DNA of 64,000 nt from an uncultured Cellulophaga sp. (GCA_947492955.1 CANLOV010000007.1:124001-188000), one strand, 5' to 3'; positions 36,049 to 45,407 are shown, counted from the stretch's first letter. The notes: a model not told the origin generated them from the sequence alone. Program-made: numbers and translations.

Positions 36049-36113
36049 GTTTTATCAGGTAAAAATTATATATTTATTCGATTCAAAAATTAGTGTGGTG
36101 AACATGCGAAAAA

Positions 36114-36149
36114 AAAAGGGTAAAATCAATACCTTTTCATTTTTTTTTT
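36114..36149. terminator. dnaA: Terminator-like hairpin in the dnaA leader
   Basis: AAAAGGGTA (36114-36122) pairs with TACCTTTT (36130-36137), with one bulge; T-tracts follow on plus and A-tract precedes, so it can work on either strand. No plus-strand gene needs a terminator here, so attenuation in the dnaA leader is possible. Confidence 0.4.
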
Positions 36150-36184
36150 AGAATTTTTGTTCACATATTTGTCGTGATTATGAT

Positions 36185-36205
36185 AACTAGTTTCACCAAC
36201 TAGTT
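36185..36205 (+). promoter_or_regulatory. dnaA: Repeated palindrome AACTAGTT upstream of dnaA
   Basis: AACTAGTT occurs at 36185-36192 and 36198-36205 with a TCACC spacer. Each copy is itself palindromic, and the pair is extended by partial outer pairing of GATTATGAT with AATCATGA. It lies 57 bp before the dnaA start; likely an operator or a leader stem. Confidence 0.4.
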
Positions 36206-36261
36206 TAATCATGAAGATTCAATCATTTTTACATTAACCAACAAAAACGAGACACTAAAAA

Positions 36262-37686
36262 ATGAATGTTACTGCTACTACTGTATGGAATAATTGTTTA
36301 ATGTTTATAAAAGACAACATACAACCGCAGGCATTTAAAACATGGTTTGAACCTATTAAACCTGTAAAATTATCAGAAAACTCATTAAGCATTCAAGTAC
36401 CAAGCAAATTTTTTTATGAGTGGTTAGAAGAGCATTATGTTAAACTTTTAAAAGTGTCTTTAACCAAAGAGTTAGGAGAAAATGCTAAGCTTGTTTACAT
36501 TATTAAAATGGAAAACACTTATGGTAATAGAGAACCATTTACCGAAAAAATTCCAAGTTCTAACAGAGCTAGTGTTCCTGCTCAAGAATTAGATGTTGCT
36601 ATAAAATCTAAAAACCCTGAATTAAAAAATCCATTTATAATCCCAGGCATTAGAAATATAAAAATAGAGTCTCAGTTAAACCCTAACTATAGTTTTGATA
36701 ATTTTTTAGAAGGAGATTCTAATAGGTTAGCGCGTTCCGCTGGTATGGCAGTTGCTAACAAACCTGGAGGAACATCTTTTAATCCGTTATTAATTTTTGG
36801 TGGTGTTGGTTTAGGTAAAACACATTTAGCACACGCTATTGGTGTAGAAATCAAAGACAAATACCCAGAAAGAACTGTTTTATACATTTCTGCTGAAAAA
36901 TTTACACAACAGTTTATAGAATCTGTTAAAAAGAATACTAGAAATGATTTTATTCATTTTTACCAATTAATAGATGTTTTAATTATTGATGATGTTCAGT
37001 TCTTATCAGGAAAGTCTGGAACGCAAGATGTATTTTTCCACATCTTTAATCATTTACATCAAAATGGAAAACAAGTAATTCTTACTTCTGATAAAGCTCC
37101 TGTAGATATGCAGGATATAGAACAACGTTTACTTTCTCGTTTTAAATGGGGACTATCTGCTGAATTACAAACACCAGATTATGAAACTAGGATTTCTATA
37201 TTAAAAAATAAGCTTTATAGAGATGGTGTAGAAATGCCAGAAGATATTATAGATTATGTTGCTAAGCACATTAAAACCAATATTAGAGAGCTAGAAGGTG
37301 CTGTAATATCTCTTATTGCCCAATCGTCTTTTAATAAAAGAGAAGTTACTATAGAATTAGCACAACAGGTTGTAGAAAAATTTGTAAAAAACACCAAACG
37401 TGAAGTATCTATAGACTACATTCAGAAAGTTGTTTCTGATTACTTTGAAATGGATGTTGCTACATTACAATCCAAAACAAGAAAAAGACATATTGTACAA
37501 GCTAGACAATTAGCTATGTTTTTTGCTAAAAAATTCACTAAAGCTTCATTAGCAAGTATTGGGTCACAAATAGGAAAAAGAGACCACGCTACCGTTTTAC
37601 ACGCCTGTAAAACAGTTGATAACCTAGCAGAAACAGATAAGCAGTTTAAAAAGTACATAGAAGACTTAACTAAGAAATTCTCATAA
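36262..37686 (+). CDS. dnaA: Chromosomal replication initiator DnaA
   Basis: A 474-residue DnaA. Domain I (about 1-85, WNNCLMFIKDNIQPQAFKTW) is followed by a linker and the AAA+ domain with Walker A GGVGLGKTH and Walker B LIIDDVQFL. The C-terminal DNA-binding domain carries the signature GKRDHATVLHACKTV. It opens the origin by binding DnaA boxes. It is not next to dnaN or an evident origin: no cluster of TTATCCACA-like boxes is seen in the leader. It is followed by a phosphatase gene 10 bp downstream. Confidence 0.98.
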   Translation: MNVTATTVWNNCLMFIKDNIQPQAFKTWFEPIKPVKLSENSLSIQVPSKFFYEWLEEHYVKLLKVSLTKELGENAKLVYIIKMENTYGNREPFTEKIPSSNRASVPAQELDVAIKSKNPELKNPFIIPGIRNIKIESQLNPNYSFDNFLEGDSNRLARSAGMAVANKPGGTSFNPLLIFGGVGLGKTHLAHAIGVEIKDKYPERTVLYISAEKFTQQFIESVKKNTRNDFIHFYQLIDVLIIDDVQFLSGKSGTQDVFFHIFNHLHQNGKQVILTSDKAPVDMQDIEQRLLSRFKWGLSAELQTPDYETRISILKNKLYRDGVEMPEDIIDYVAKHIKTNIRELEGAVISLIAQSSFNKREVTIELAQQVVEKFVKNTKREVSIDYIQKVVSDYFEMDVATLQSKTRKRHIVQARQLAMFFAKKFTKASLASIGSQIGKRDHATVLHACKTVDNLAETDKQFKKYIEDLTKKFS

Positions 37687-37696
37687 ATTATACAGA

Positions 37697-38149
37697 ATGA
37701 TTACTAAAGTTTTAATGGTTTGCCTAGGAAATATTTGTAGGTCGCCATTAGCAGAAGGCATTCTTAAAAGCAAAGTAAATCCAAAAAAAGTTTTTGTAGA
37801 TTCTGCCGGAACAGCTGGTTACCACGTTGGCAACAAACCAGACCCTAGGTCTATAGCCGTAGCAAAACATAATAATATTGATATAAGTCAACAATCTTGC
37901 AGAAAATTTTCTACTGCAGATTTTAAAGATTTTGACTTGATATATGTAATGGATAATAGCAACTACAATAATGTAATCTCACTTGCAAAAAGCGATGAAG
38001 ACATTAAAAAAGTAAAATTATTATTGAGTGAAACTAAGCTAGAAACAAAAGAAGTGCCCGATCCATATTATGATGCAGATGAAGGTTTTACAACTGTTTT
38101 TAATTTAATTAATAATGCTTGCGACCATATTGCTAAAAAACTGATATAA
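37697..38149 (+). CDS. Low-molecular-weight protein tyrosine phosphatase
   Basis: A 150-residue LMW-PTP with the active-site loop VCLGNICRSP (Cys9, Arg15) near the N-terminus and the acid loop PDPYYD with Asp122. It dephosphorylates tyrosine residues; in bacteria it often acts on envelope polysaccharide kinases. It lies 10 bp after dnaA and 6 bp before the methyltransferase gene, forming an apparent three-gene operon. Confidence 0.95.
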   Translation: MITKVLMVCLGNICRSPLAEGILKSKVNPKKVFVDSAGTAGYHVGNKPDPRSIAVAKHNNIDISQQSCRKFSTADFKDFDLIYVMDNSNYNNVISLAKSDEDIKKVKLLLSETKLETKEVPDPYYDADEGFTTVFNLINNACDHIAKKLI

Positions 38150-38155
38150 TAATAG

Positions 38156-38875
38156 ATGAATACTACCAAACCACTTGGAAAACTATATTTAATCCCTACA
38201 ACATTAGGAGATAATGCTCCTTTAGAAGTATTACCTATATCTATTAAAAGAGCTATAGAAAATATTGATTATTATATTGTAGAGAATGAAAAATCTGCAC
38301 GTCATTTTATAAAAAAAATAAGTTCAGGGAAATCACAACCGAGTCTAAAGCTAGAAGTATTAAATAAATATACAGAACCAGAGATAATTCCAACCTTTCT
38401 TAATCCATGTTTAGAAGGACACGCAGTTGGTATCATATCTGAAGCTGGTTGTCCTGGAATAGCTGACCCTGGTGCCGATGTTGTTAAAATAGCACACCAA
38501 AAAGGAATACAGGTAATACCTTTAGTAGGACCCTCCTCTATTTTTTTAGCACTAATGTCTAGTGGTTTAAACGGACAAAGCTTTGCCTTTAATGGTTATT
38601 TACCTATTGATGCTAGTGACCGAAAAAGCGCTTTAAAGAAGATGGAAAAAATATCTAGAGATTTAAACCAAACTCAGATATGTATTGAAACTCCATACAG
38701 AAACGATAAGTTATTTGCCGAAATTCTTAAAACACTTTCTCCAAACACCTTAGTTTGTATAGCCTGTGATATTACATTAGCTACGGAATACATTGCCACT
38801 AAAAGTGTTGCTGAATGGAAAAGAGAAACGGTAGATTTACACAAAAGACCTTGTATCTTTATAGTACACGCTTAA
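38156..38875 (+). CDS. RsmI-like SAM-dependent methyltransferase
   Basis: A 239-residue tetrapyrrole-methylase-fold enzyme: GKLYLIPTTLGDNAP start, EAGCPGIADPGADVVKIAH motif and the VGPSSIFLALMSSGLNGQSF block. These are the marks of the RsmI family, which 2'-O-methylates a 16S rRNA cytidine. This is the shorter, second RsmI-like group found in Bacteroidota, so the exact target is uncertain. It ends the dnaA operon. Confidence 0.9.
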   Translation: MNTTKPLGKLYLIPTTLGDNAPLEVLPISIKRAIENIDYYIVENEKSARHFIKKISSGKSQPSLKLEVLNKYTEPEIIPTFLNPCLEGHAVGIISEAGCPGIADPGADVVKIAHQKGIQVIPLVGPSSIFLALMSSGLNGQSFAFNGYLPIDASDRKSALKKMEKISRDLNQTQICIETPYRNDKLFAEILKTLSPNTLVCIACDITLATEYIATKSVAEWKRETVDLHKRPCIFIVHA

Positions 38876-38886
38876 TATTTTTGCAC

Positions 38887-38921
38887 AAAAAAAGAGCTTT
38901 AGCGTTCTCACTAAAGCCCTT
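38887..38921. terminator. Bidirectional terminator
   Basis: AGCTTTAG (38895-38902) pairs with CTAAAGCC (38911-38918). It is flanked by an A-run on the left, so on minus it ends in a T-run and serves the gene at 38947-39579. The plus-strand methyltransferase may also use it. Confidence 0.75.
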
Positions 38922-38946
38922 ACTCATTTTCATAATATAATTAATC

Positions 38947-39579
38947 TTAAATTCTTGGATTTCTCTTTGGTGATATCGTTGATACATCATACCCAGAAAA
39001 CTTTTTCATGTAATTAGATATTGCTGTACCATACGCATCTTTAACCTCGAAAGCTCCATAGGTTTTTAAATATTTTTTAACATTACCTGCACCGGCTAAA
39101 TGTGCAGCTGCCAATATTCCCGATTCGGTTATCTCAACACCTTTAATACGCTTACCAACAAATACTTTAATATCTTTTCTTAAAATCCATTTGTTTCTTG
39201 CAATATTAATGTCAAATAATTTTTCCTGTAATTTTGGTGTATTTAAAAATTCAGATGTATTGTACACTCCCATTAATTGTAGTGTAGTTACTCCAAACTG
39301 AAACTTACCCAAATACCCTAAAGTATTTACAGAAAAATAATTCCCTTGAGATTCTTTAAAAGCTAATGCTTCTTTAAAACCAGTGTATGTACTTCCTATA
39401 AATGGAGGCAATACTATTTCCGGGTTATAGCTAGTTTTGTTTTTGGGGAACAAAACTTTAGTAGGTTCTATTACTTTAAGAGCGCTTGGCACTTCTGTTG
39501 CTGAAGTTAGGTTATACCTAAAACTCGTTAAAATAAAAATCATGATAAGTGGTAAAATTACCCTTATCCATTTTCGCAT
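38947..39579 (-). CDS. Secreted lysozyme-like / lytic transglycosylase-type protein
   Basis: A 210-residue exported protein with an N-terminal hydrophobic signal (about 1-25). The body has the transglycosylase-like block AFKESQGNYFSVNTLGYLGKFQFG, in which Glu in FKESQG is the expected catalytic acid and the YLGKFQFG strand follows, as in SLT/lysozyme-fold enzymes. It presumably cleaves peptidoglycan glycan strands. It has its own promoter (39641-39669) and terminator. Confidence 0.8.
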   Translation of the reverse strand: MRKWIRVILPLIMIFILTSFRYNLTSATEVPSALKVIEPTKVLFPKNKTSYNPEIVLPPFIGSTYTGFKEALAFKESQGNYFSVNTLGYLGKFQFGVTTLQLMGVYNTSEFLNTPKLQEKLFDINIARNKWILRKDIKVFVGKRIKGVEITESGILAAAHLAGAGNVKKYLKTYGAFEVKDAYGTAISNYMKKFSGYDVSTISPKRNPRI

Positions 39580-39640
39580 ATATTAGTTTTCTTAAGACTT
39601 ACAATCAAAAAAATATAGATTTGCTTAAATTTCTACACCG

Positions 39641-39669
39641 CAAATATAGTGTTGTTTTTATTTTACAAA
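39641..39669 (-). promoter_or_regulatory. Promoter of the lysozyme-like gene
   Basis: On the minus strand TTTG (39666-39669) and TATATTTG (39641-39648) are separated by 17 bp, close to the Bacteroidota -33/-7 consensus. The start codon is at 39577-39579, leaving a leader of about 55 bases. Confidence 0.55.
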
Positions 39670-39744
39670 ATTCTTTATAGCCTAAGATTTTCTAAAAAGC
39701 GTATGATTTTTAGTTAAAATGTCTTAAAAGTCAGACAAAATACA

Positions 39745-40788
39745 CTATCTCATAATTTTCTTACTATTTATCCATCGGATGTACTGCTTTTTATTTCGGT
39801 TATGCTGCGCTAAAGTTTCAGCAAACATATGATATCCAAAATTCTTTACATCGGCTACAAAATAATAATAGTTATGTTTTTTAGCATTAAGTACAGCATC
39901 TATAGCAGATATATCTGGCATTGTAATTGGCCCAGGAGGAACTCCTGCATATTTATAGGTATTATAAGGCGAGTCTATCTCTAAATCTTTATATAAAACT
40001 CTTTTTATTACTTTATTAAAATCTCCCGAATGTAATTTTAAAGCATAAATAACCGTAGGATCTGCTTGTAATAGCATTTTTTTGCGTAGTCTATTTAAAT
40101 ATAATCCGGCAACTTTTGGTCTTTCATCTATTTTCGCAGATTCTTTGTGTACTATTGCCGCTAAAGAACTAACCTCTAAAGGCGTTAAACCTATTTTTTT
40201 TGCTTTTGCTAACCTAGCATCATTCCAAAATCTACGGTATTCTTTTAACATCTTATCACGAAATCCTTCAGGAGAAATATTCCAGTAAAAATCATAACTA
40301 TTAGGAATATACATTGCCAGTTTAGTATCCTTGTTAAAGCCATTATCCTTTAAAAAAGTAACATCATTAAATGCTTTTAATAAGGATATGCTATCAGCTT
40401 CAATTTGCGCTGCTATTCTCCCAGCTAAATTTACTAGGGTTTCTTGGTTGTTGAATGCTACTCTTACAGGAATATTTTTACTTCTTAAAACACCAATAAT
40501 TTCATTATTATTCATGTCTTTACTTATAGCATACTTCCCTCCTTTTATCTTATTAAGATATCCTTTTCTCTTAGCTGCTGCTTCAAAAGAATTTACATCT
40601 AACAGCAAAGGTTCCAAAATTGTTTTAAGCTCTTCTTCTGTTGTATTGGTAGGAATAAACACATATGCCTTTTCATTATTAAACTGAGTATTAGGTAAAA
40701 AAAAGGCATCATAAACCTTATATGCAAATACTCCTCCTACGACAATTCCTGCCAAAACAATAATTAATAAAATTTTCTTAATATACAT
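39745..40788 (-). CDS. mltG: Endolytic peptidoglycan transglycosylase MltG
   Basis: A 347-residue inner-membrane enzyme: one N-terminal transmembrane helix (about 5-25), a LysM-like segment and the YceG domain. The catalytic Glu216 lies in AAIVHKESA, followed by RPKVAGLYLNRL and LQADPTVIYAL. It cuts nascent glycan strands and so limits their length. It shares one base with the upstream GNAT gene. The dapF-GNAT-mltG order makes a cell-wall operon: DapF supplies the meso-diaminopimelate used in peptidoglycan. Confidence 0.96.
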   Translation of the reverse strand: MYIKKILLIIVLAGIVVGGVFAYKVYDAFFLPNTQFNNEKAYVFIPTNTTEEELKTILEPLLLDVNSFEAAAKRKGYLNKIKGGKYAISKDMNNNEIIGVLRSKNIPVRVAFNNQETLVNLAGRIAAQIEADSISLLKAFNDVTFLKDNGFNKDTKLAMYIPNSYDFYWNISPEGFRDKMLKEYRRFWNDARLAKAKKIGLTPLEVSSLAAIVHKESAKIDERPKVAGLYLNRLRKKMLLQADPTVIYALKLHSGDFNKVIKRVLYKDLEIDSPYNTYKYAGVPPGPITMPDISAIDAVLNAKKHNYYYFVADVKNFGYHMFAETLAQHNRNKKQYIRWINSKKIMR

Positions 40789-41312
40789 TAGCTATTTATC
40801 TTTTGATATAAAATTTCATCTTTATATACTCCATTAGAGTAAATCCAGTCTTTCTTTACGCCGACTTCTTTAAATCCGTTTTTCTTAAACAAATGTATAC
40901 TAGCCGCATTATCTAACATAACATTAGCATACAATTGCCTTAAATCTAAACTATTAAACGCATAATTACACAATAAAGATAAGGCCTCTGCTCCTATTCC
41001 TTTATTTCTATTTTTATCTTTTAACACTATTATTCCAACCCCAGCTCTGCGATTTTTAGGGTCAAAATCAAACAAATCTATTAAGCCTATTACTTGCTTA
41101 TCTTTATTACATATAGACAAACGTAACTGCTTTACTTCATAGATATCTTTATGCGCATTTTCTAAATAAAATTTTAAAACATGCTTAGCATATGGTGTAG
41201 TTGTACCACTAATTTCCCAAATAGCCGTGTTATTCTCTAATTCGTATAGAAAATCTAAATCTTCTGGCTCTAAAGCTCTTAAATAAATATGTTCGCCTTC
41301 TAAGCTTAACAT
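40788..41312 (-). CDS. GNAT-family N-acetyltransferase
   Basis: A 174-residue acetyltransferase of the RimJ/RimL type. The N-terminal strand GEHIYLRALEPEDLDFLYEL and the acetyl-CoA loop with RRAGVGIIVLKDKNRNKGIG are visible, with the later ANVMLDNAASIHLFKKNGFK. Substrate unknown; it could acetylate an N-terminus or a small amine. It overlaps dapF by 7 bp and mltG by 1 bp, so it is co-translated with the wall enzymes. Confidence 0.92.
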   Translation of the reverse strand: MLSLEGEHIYLRALEPEDLDFLYELENNTAIWEISGTTTPYAKHVLKFYLENAHKDIYEVKQLRLSICNKDKQVIGLIDLFDFDPKNRRAGVGIIVLKDKNRNKGIGAEALSLLCNYAFNSLDLRQLYANVMLDNAASIHLFKKNGFKEVGVKKDWIYSNGVYKDEILYQKINS

Positions 41313-42082
41313 TCTATTTCTCCTTTAAAAACTAATTTTGCTGGTCCGGTTAAAAACACATTGGTATAAGCTTTAGAATCCGAATCGAATTTAACTTCTA
41401 GTTTTCCTCCTAAAGTATTAATTCCTATTTCTTTTGCTTTAGTTTTTCCTGTTTTATGCATAGCTATTGCTACAGCCGTAACTCCTGTACCACAAGATAA
41501 AGTTTCTCCTTCTACTCCTCGTTCATAAGTACGAACATCAAATACATCTTTACTAGGTTGTGCTACAAAATTAATATTACTTCCTTCTTGCCCGTATAAA
41601 CCATAACGCAATTTCTCCCCTTCTTTATCAACCTTAAAATCTTTTATATTATCAACTATTTGCACATGGTGTGGTGAGCCTGTATCTAAAAAGCAATACT
41701 GCGGTTTTTCTTTTATATCGGCTACATCTTGCATTTGTAAACTAACAACATCTTCTTTTATAGATGCATAATGCAAACCATCTACAGCTATAAATGTAGT
41801 TTCTTCTTTAAAAACATCTAAAAATTTAGCAAAAGCTACTAAACATCTTCCTCCGTTACCACACATTGTACTTTCGTTACCATCAGAGTTATAATAAACC
41901 ATTTTAAAATCTGCTTCAGTATCATTCTCTAATAAAATAAGCCCATCTGCACCAATACCAAATTTTCTATCACATAAAAAAGCAACTAGTTTTGTATCCT
42001 CTTTAGGAAAAAAATTAGTTCTATTATCAATCATTACAAAATCGTTTCCAGTACCTTGATATTTATAAAATGTAATTTGCAT
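41306..42082 (-). CDS. dapF: Diaminopimelate epimerase DapF
   Basis: A 258-residue epimerase with both catalytic cysteines: Cys74 in NESTMCGNGGRC and Cys197 in GETLSCGTGVTA. It converts LL- to meso-diaminopimelate for lysine and peptidoglycan. A TATCTTTG box on the minus strand (42100-42107) lies about 18 bp before the start and fits a Bacteroidota -7 element. It leads the dapF-GNAT-mltG operon. Confidence 0.97.
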   Translation of the reverse strand: MQITFYKYQGTGNDFVMIDNRTNFFPKEDTKLVAFLCDRKFGIGADGLILLENDTEADFKMVYYNSDGNESTMCGNGGRCLVAFAKFLDVFKEETTFIAVDGLHYASIKEDVVSLQMQDVADIKEKPQYCFLDTGSPHHVQIVDNIKDFKVDKEGEKLRYGLYGQEGSNINFVAQPSKDVFDVRTYERGVEGETLSCGTGVTAVAIAMHKTGKTKAKEIGINTLGGKLEVKFDSDSKAYTNVFLTGPAKLVFKGEIEC

Positions 42083-42099
42083 AATAAGTAATTAAACTA

Positions 42100-42107
42100 C
42101 AAAGATA
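42100..42107 (-). promoter_or_regulatory. Probable -7 promoter element of dapF
   Basis: CAAAGATA on plus is TATCTTTG on minus, a perfect TAnnTTTG match 18 bp before the dapF start. No clear TTTG element is seen at -33. Confidence 0.45.
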
Positions 42108-42209
42108 TCATTTTATTAAGGGAATATTAGCAGTTAAAAAGACGTTAAACCTAATTTATTTTTCAGAAAAAAAATTAATTTTACTATTAGAATTTTAAAA
42201 CACATATTT

Positions 42210-43613
42210 ATGAAGAAGATAGCTAGTTTACTATTGGTAGCCATTTTTGCAGGAGCTATAACGCTAGGAGCGTATAAACTATTTTTTGAACAAACAAATT
42301 TTACCGTTGTTACAGAAAACAAAAAAGACAACGTATTTAACACAAACTATACTCCCACTTCTGCGAAGGGTGCTGGAATAAACGAAGTTGATTTTACAGT
42401 TGTTGCTCAAAATACTGTAAATGCAGTAGTACACGTAAAAAATGTAACCATTAGCAAAGCCCCTACCTCTTTTATGGAGTTCTTTTATGGGCATGGAGCA
42501 AGCCAGCAACCACAAATTGGCACCGGATCAGGAGTTATTATTTCCCCAGACGGACATATTGTAACTAATAATCATGTAATAGATAATGCTACACAATTAC
42601 AAGTTACCTTAAACAATAACAAAACCTATGACGCGGTACTTATAGGTACTGATAAAAAATCTGACATTGCACTATTAAAGATAGATGCTAAACAAAAACT
42701 ACCTTACTTAGCTTTTGGTGACTCTAATGACACAAAAATTGGAGAGTGGGTTTTAGCTGTGGGTAATCCTTTTAATTTAACTTCTACTGTTACTGCTGGT
42801 ATAGTAAGTGCTAAAGCTAGAGATTTAGGTAGTAATCAATCTTTTATACAAACAGATGCTGCTGTTAACCCCGGGAATAGTGGCGGTGCCTTGGTAAATA
42901 CAAATGGAGACCTTATTGGTATTAATACTGCCATAACATCGCAAACAGGTTCTTATGTTGGTTATTCTTTTGCTGTACCTAGTAATATTGCAAAAAAAAT
43001 AGTAGAAGACATTATAGAATATGGCAATGTACAAAATGGTATTTTAGGTATTAATATAGTACCTATAAATAGCCCCTATGCTGTAGAAAAAGGTATTGAT
43101 GAAATTGATGGTGTATATATAGAAGGTGTAGAAAATGATTCTGGTGCTTACGATGCAGGTTTACAGTCTGGTGATATTATAAAACAAGTAGACCAAGTAG
43201 AAATACACAAACATGCAGATTTAACAGGCTATATTTCTACCAAAAGACCAGGAGACGAAGTACAGGTAACTATAAATAGAGATAATGAACTTATAACTAA
43301 AGCTGTTATTATTAAAAAGAGACAAACAGCTGTTTTACCTGCTACTACAGGTATGGGATTAACAATTAAAAATTTAACCGATAAGGACAAAAAGAAATAC
43401 AAAACAGATAAAGGAGTTAAGATTACTGGTGTTCCTGAAACCTATCGTAATTATGGCTTGTGGGGAAAAGTTTTATACTCAGTAAATGGAGAAGAAATAA
43501 ATGATATACAAGATGCAAGAGACCTTTTTGGAGCTATTTCTAGATACGGAAGAACTAGCATTACGCTCATAAATGAAAAAGGAGAAAGAGAACGACTTAT
43601 TTTTCAACAATAA
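42210..43613 (+). CDS. htrA: HtrA/DegP-type periplasmic serine protease
   Basis: A 467-residue protein with an N-terminal signal anchor (about 1-24). The trypsin-like protease has the full triad: His122 (TNNHVID), Asp152 (KSDIALL) and Ser224 (GNSGGALV). Two PDZ domains follow, at about 265-370 and 375-460 (GLQSGDIIKQVDQVEI, then KVLYSVNGEEINDIQDA). It degrades or refolds misfolded envelope proteins under stress. It is monocistronic with its own terminator. Confidence 0.96.
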   Translation: MKKIASLLLVAIFAGAITLGAYKLFFEQTNFTVVTENKKDNVFNTNYTPTSAKGAGINEVDFTVVAQNTVNAVVHVKNVTISKAPTSFMEFFYGHGASQQPQIGTGSGVIISPDGHIVTNNHVIDNATQLQVTLNNNKTYDAVLIGTDKKSDIALLKIDAKQKLPYLAFGDSNDTKIGEWVLAVGNPFNLTSTVTAGIVSAKARDLGSNQSFIQTDAAVNPGNSGGALVNTNGDLIGINTAITSQTGSYVGYSFAVPSNIAKKIVEDIIEYGNVQNGILGINIVPINSPYAVEKGIDEIDGVYIEGVENDSGAYDAGLQSGDIIKQVDQVEIHKHADLTGYISTKRPGDEVQVTINRDNELITKAVIIKKRQTAVLPATTGMGLTIKNLTDKDKKKYKTDKGVKITGVPETYRNYGLWGKVLYSVNGEEINDIQDARDLFGAISRYGRTSITLINEKGERERLIFQQ

Positions 43614-43632
43614 TAAAATATATTTCTAATAT

Positions 43633-43665
43633 AAAAGTGCTCCTATTATGGAGCACTTTTTATTT
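43633..43665 (+). terminator. Terminator of the htrA gene
   Basis: AAAAGTGCTCC (43633-43643) pairs with GGAGCACTTTT (43650-43660) with a six-base loop and T-rich tail. Confidence 0.92.
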
Positions 43666-43818
43666 TACAGATATAACTAAATATCAACAATTTAATTGTT
43701 GTAATCTAAAAATCCTCTAAATTCGTACTTATCTTATTATTAATATTTTTTTCTATTTTAATAATATTGAATTACTTTAGTCCACTCTTAATTTATATTA
43801 AATAATAATAACACATTT

Positions 43819-44442
43819 ATGAAAGGTTATAAAATGCTATTGGTAGTGGTAGCACTACTTATATACAATATCCAATTTGCACAAGAAGCTCCGTCTTCTG
43901 AAGAAGAACTGTCTTTAAATAAAGGATCAATTAGTAGTCAGTTTGACTTTATTGCTAAAAAATCTGGAAACTATAGAGCTGCAGGAGTTAGGTATGAAGT
44001 TGTAAAAATTACTAACCTTAATAAAATAAAGCAAAATATATTAGACACTCTTAGTGTTACCAGAAAAAAAACAGCAGAACTTAAAGCTACAATAACAAGC
44101 CATGAGACTACTATTAACTCTTTAAATTCTAAATTAACAGAAACTACCAATAATTTGTCTTCTGTAACAGAAGAAAAAGACAGTATGTCTTTCTTTGGTT
44201 TTTTAGTTTCTAAAGGAACATATAATATAATATTATGGACTATAATAGGTAGTCTTTTATTATTACTACTATTCTTTATCTATAAATTTAGAAATAGTAA
44301 CATCTTAACTCAAGAAGCTAAATCTAATTTATCTGAACTAGAGGTAGAATATGAAGATCACCGAAGAAGAGCTTTAGAAAGAGAACAAAAAATTAGCAGA
44401 CAACTGCAAGACGAAATAAATAAACACAAAAAGTCTAAATAA
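43819..44442 (+). CDS. Membrane-anchored coiled-coil protein upstream of trmD
   Basis: A 207-residue protein with signal peptide (about 1-21), a periplasmic segment and a coiled coil at about 80-125 (LKATITSHETTINSLNSKLT). A transmembrane helix follows at about 140-160 (ILWTIIGSLLLLLLFFIYKF), then a charged helical cytoplasmic tail (EYEDHRRRALEREQKI). From memory this gene is conserved before trmD in Flavobacteriia and is sometimes mislabelled as a tRNA methyltransferase, which it is not: no SAM motif exists. It may link the envelope to a cytoplasmic partner. Function unknown. Confidence 0.78.
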   Translation: MKGYKMLLVVVALLIYNIQFAQEAPSSEEELSLNKGSISSQFDFIAKKSGNYRAAGVRYEVVKITNLNKIKQNILDTLSVTRKKTAELKATITSHETTINSLNSKLTETTNNLSSVTEEKDSMSFFGFLVSKGTYNIILWTIIGSLLLLLLFFIYKFRNSNILTQEAKSNLSELEVEYEDHRRRALEREQKISRQLQDEINKHKKSK

Positions 44443-44474
44443 TTAAAAGAGCTCCAAAATAGGAGCTCTTTTAA
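44443..44474 (+). terminator. Terminator after the coiled-coil protein gene
   Basis: TTAAAAGAGCTCC pairs with GGAGCTCTTTTAA around a six-base loop, beginning directly after the stop codon; it separates this gene from trmD. Confidence 0.88.
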
Positions 44475-44524
44475 TTTATAACTCCATTACTTAATATGTT
44501 TTTATAGCTATAGTACAGAAAATG

Positions 44525-44532
44525 TATCTTTG
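44525..44532 (+). promoter_or_regulatory. Probable -7 element of trmD
   Basis: TATCTTTG matches TAnnTTTG exactly and lies 24 bp before the trmD start. No clean -33 TTTG is seen upstream. Confidence 0.45.
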
Positions 44533-44556
44533 CTGCTACATAAATAAATAAACAAT

Positions 44557-45231
44557 ATGCGTGTAGATATTATCACGGTATTACCAGAATTATTAAAAAG
44601 TCCATTTGAAGCTTCAATTTTAAAAAGAGCCATTGATAAAGGGCTTGTTGAAATTCATTTTCATAATTTAAGAGATTACACAGATAAAAGCTATAACCAA
44701 ATAGATGATTATCAATTTGGAGGCGGAGCCGGTATGGTAATGATGATTGAACCCATTGATAAATGCATTTCTTCTTTAAAAGAACAAAGAGAATATGATG
44801 ATATTATATATATGACTCCAGACGGAGCAACATTAAATCAAAAAATGGCTAATAGCCTATCATTACAAAAAAACATAATAATACTTTGTGGTCATTATAA
44901 AGGAGTAGATCAACGAGTTAGAGATTTATTTATAACCAAAGAAATATCTATAGGTGATTATGTTTTATCTGGAGGTGAGTTAGGTGCTGCTGTTTTATGT
45001 GATGCAGTAATACGATTAATCCCTGGAGTTTTAAATAACGAAACATCTGCTTTAACCGATACTTTCCAAGACAATTTATTAGCACCTCCTGTTTATACCA
45101 GACCTGCCGATTATAAAGGAAACAAAGTTCCAGAAATTTTATTGAGTGGTAATTTCCCTAAAATTGAAGAATGGAGAGAAAATGAAGCACATAAAAGAAC
45201 AGAAAAATTAAGACCAGATTTGTTAAAATAA
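44557..45231 (+). CDS. trmD: tRNA (guanine37-N1)-methyltransferase TrmD
   Basis: A 224-residue SPOUT enzyme with the trefoil-knot motifs [22 protein letters not shown] and [13 protein letters not shown]. It methylates G37 next to the anticodon and prevents frameshifting. It precedes rplS by 176 bp, as in many bacteria (rpsP-rimM-trmD-rplS), but here rpsP and rimM are not beside it. Confidence 0.97.
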   Translation: MRVDIITVLPELLKSPFEASILKRAIDKGLVEIHFHNLRDYTDKSYNQIDDYQFGGGAGMVMMIEPIDKCISSLKEQREYDDIIYMTPDGATLNQKMANSLSLQKNIIILCGHYKGVDQRVRDLFITKEISIGDYVLSGGELGAAVLCDAVIRLIPGVLNNETSALTDTFQDNLLAPPVYTRPADYKGNKVPEILLSGNFPKIEEWRENEAHKRTEKLRPDLLK

Positions 45232-45306
45232 TAGTGTGAAATTTACACTATTCCTCTATTCCTCTAATTTTAGCAATTATTATAAGTAAAAAAATACTAA
45301 AACACA

Positions 45307-45336
45307 TTGTCTTTTCTGATTTAAATATTATTTTTG
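45307..45336 (+). promoter_or_regulatory. Promoter of rplS
   Basis: TTG (45307-45309), a 19-bp spacer and TATTTTTG (45329-45336) give a good Bacteroidota promoter. The start codon lies 71 bp further on. An independent promoter separates rplS from trmD. Confidence 0.65.
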
Positions 45337-45407
45337 CAGCCAAATTGAATTAACCTCTGACGATAATCGTGAATGTTGATTTAATAAAACTATAAAAAAT
45401 ATTAAAA

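Noticed and set aside
36049-36261. Replication origin upstream of dnaA
   Set aside because: No cluster of TTATCCACA-like DnaA boxes or AT-unwinding element distinct from the general AT-richness was found.
43819-44442. tRNA methyltransferase annotation for the gene before trmD
   Set aside because: The protein is a signal-peptide, coiled-coil, membrane protein with no SAM-binding or SPOUT motif.
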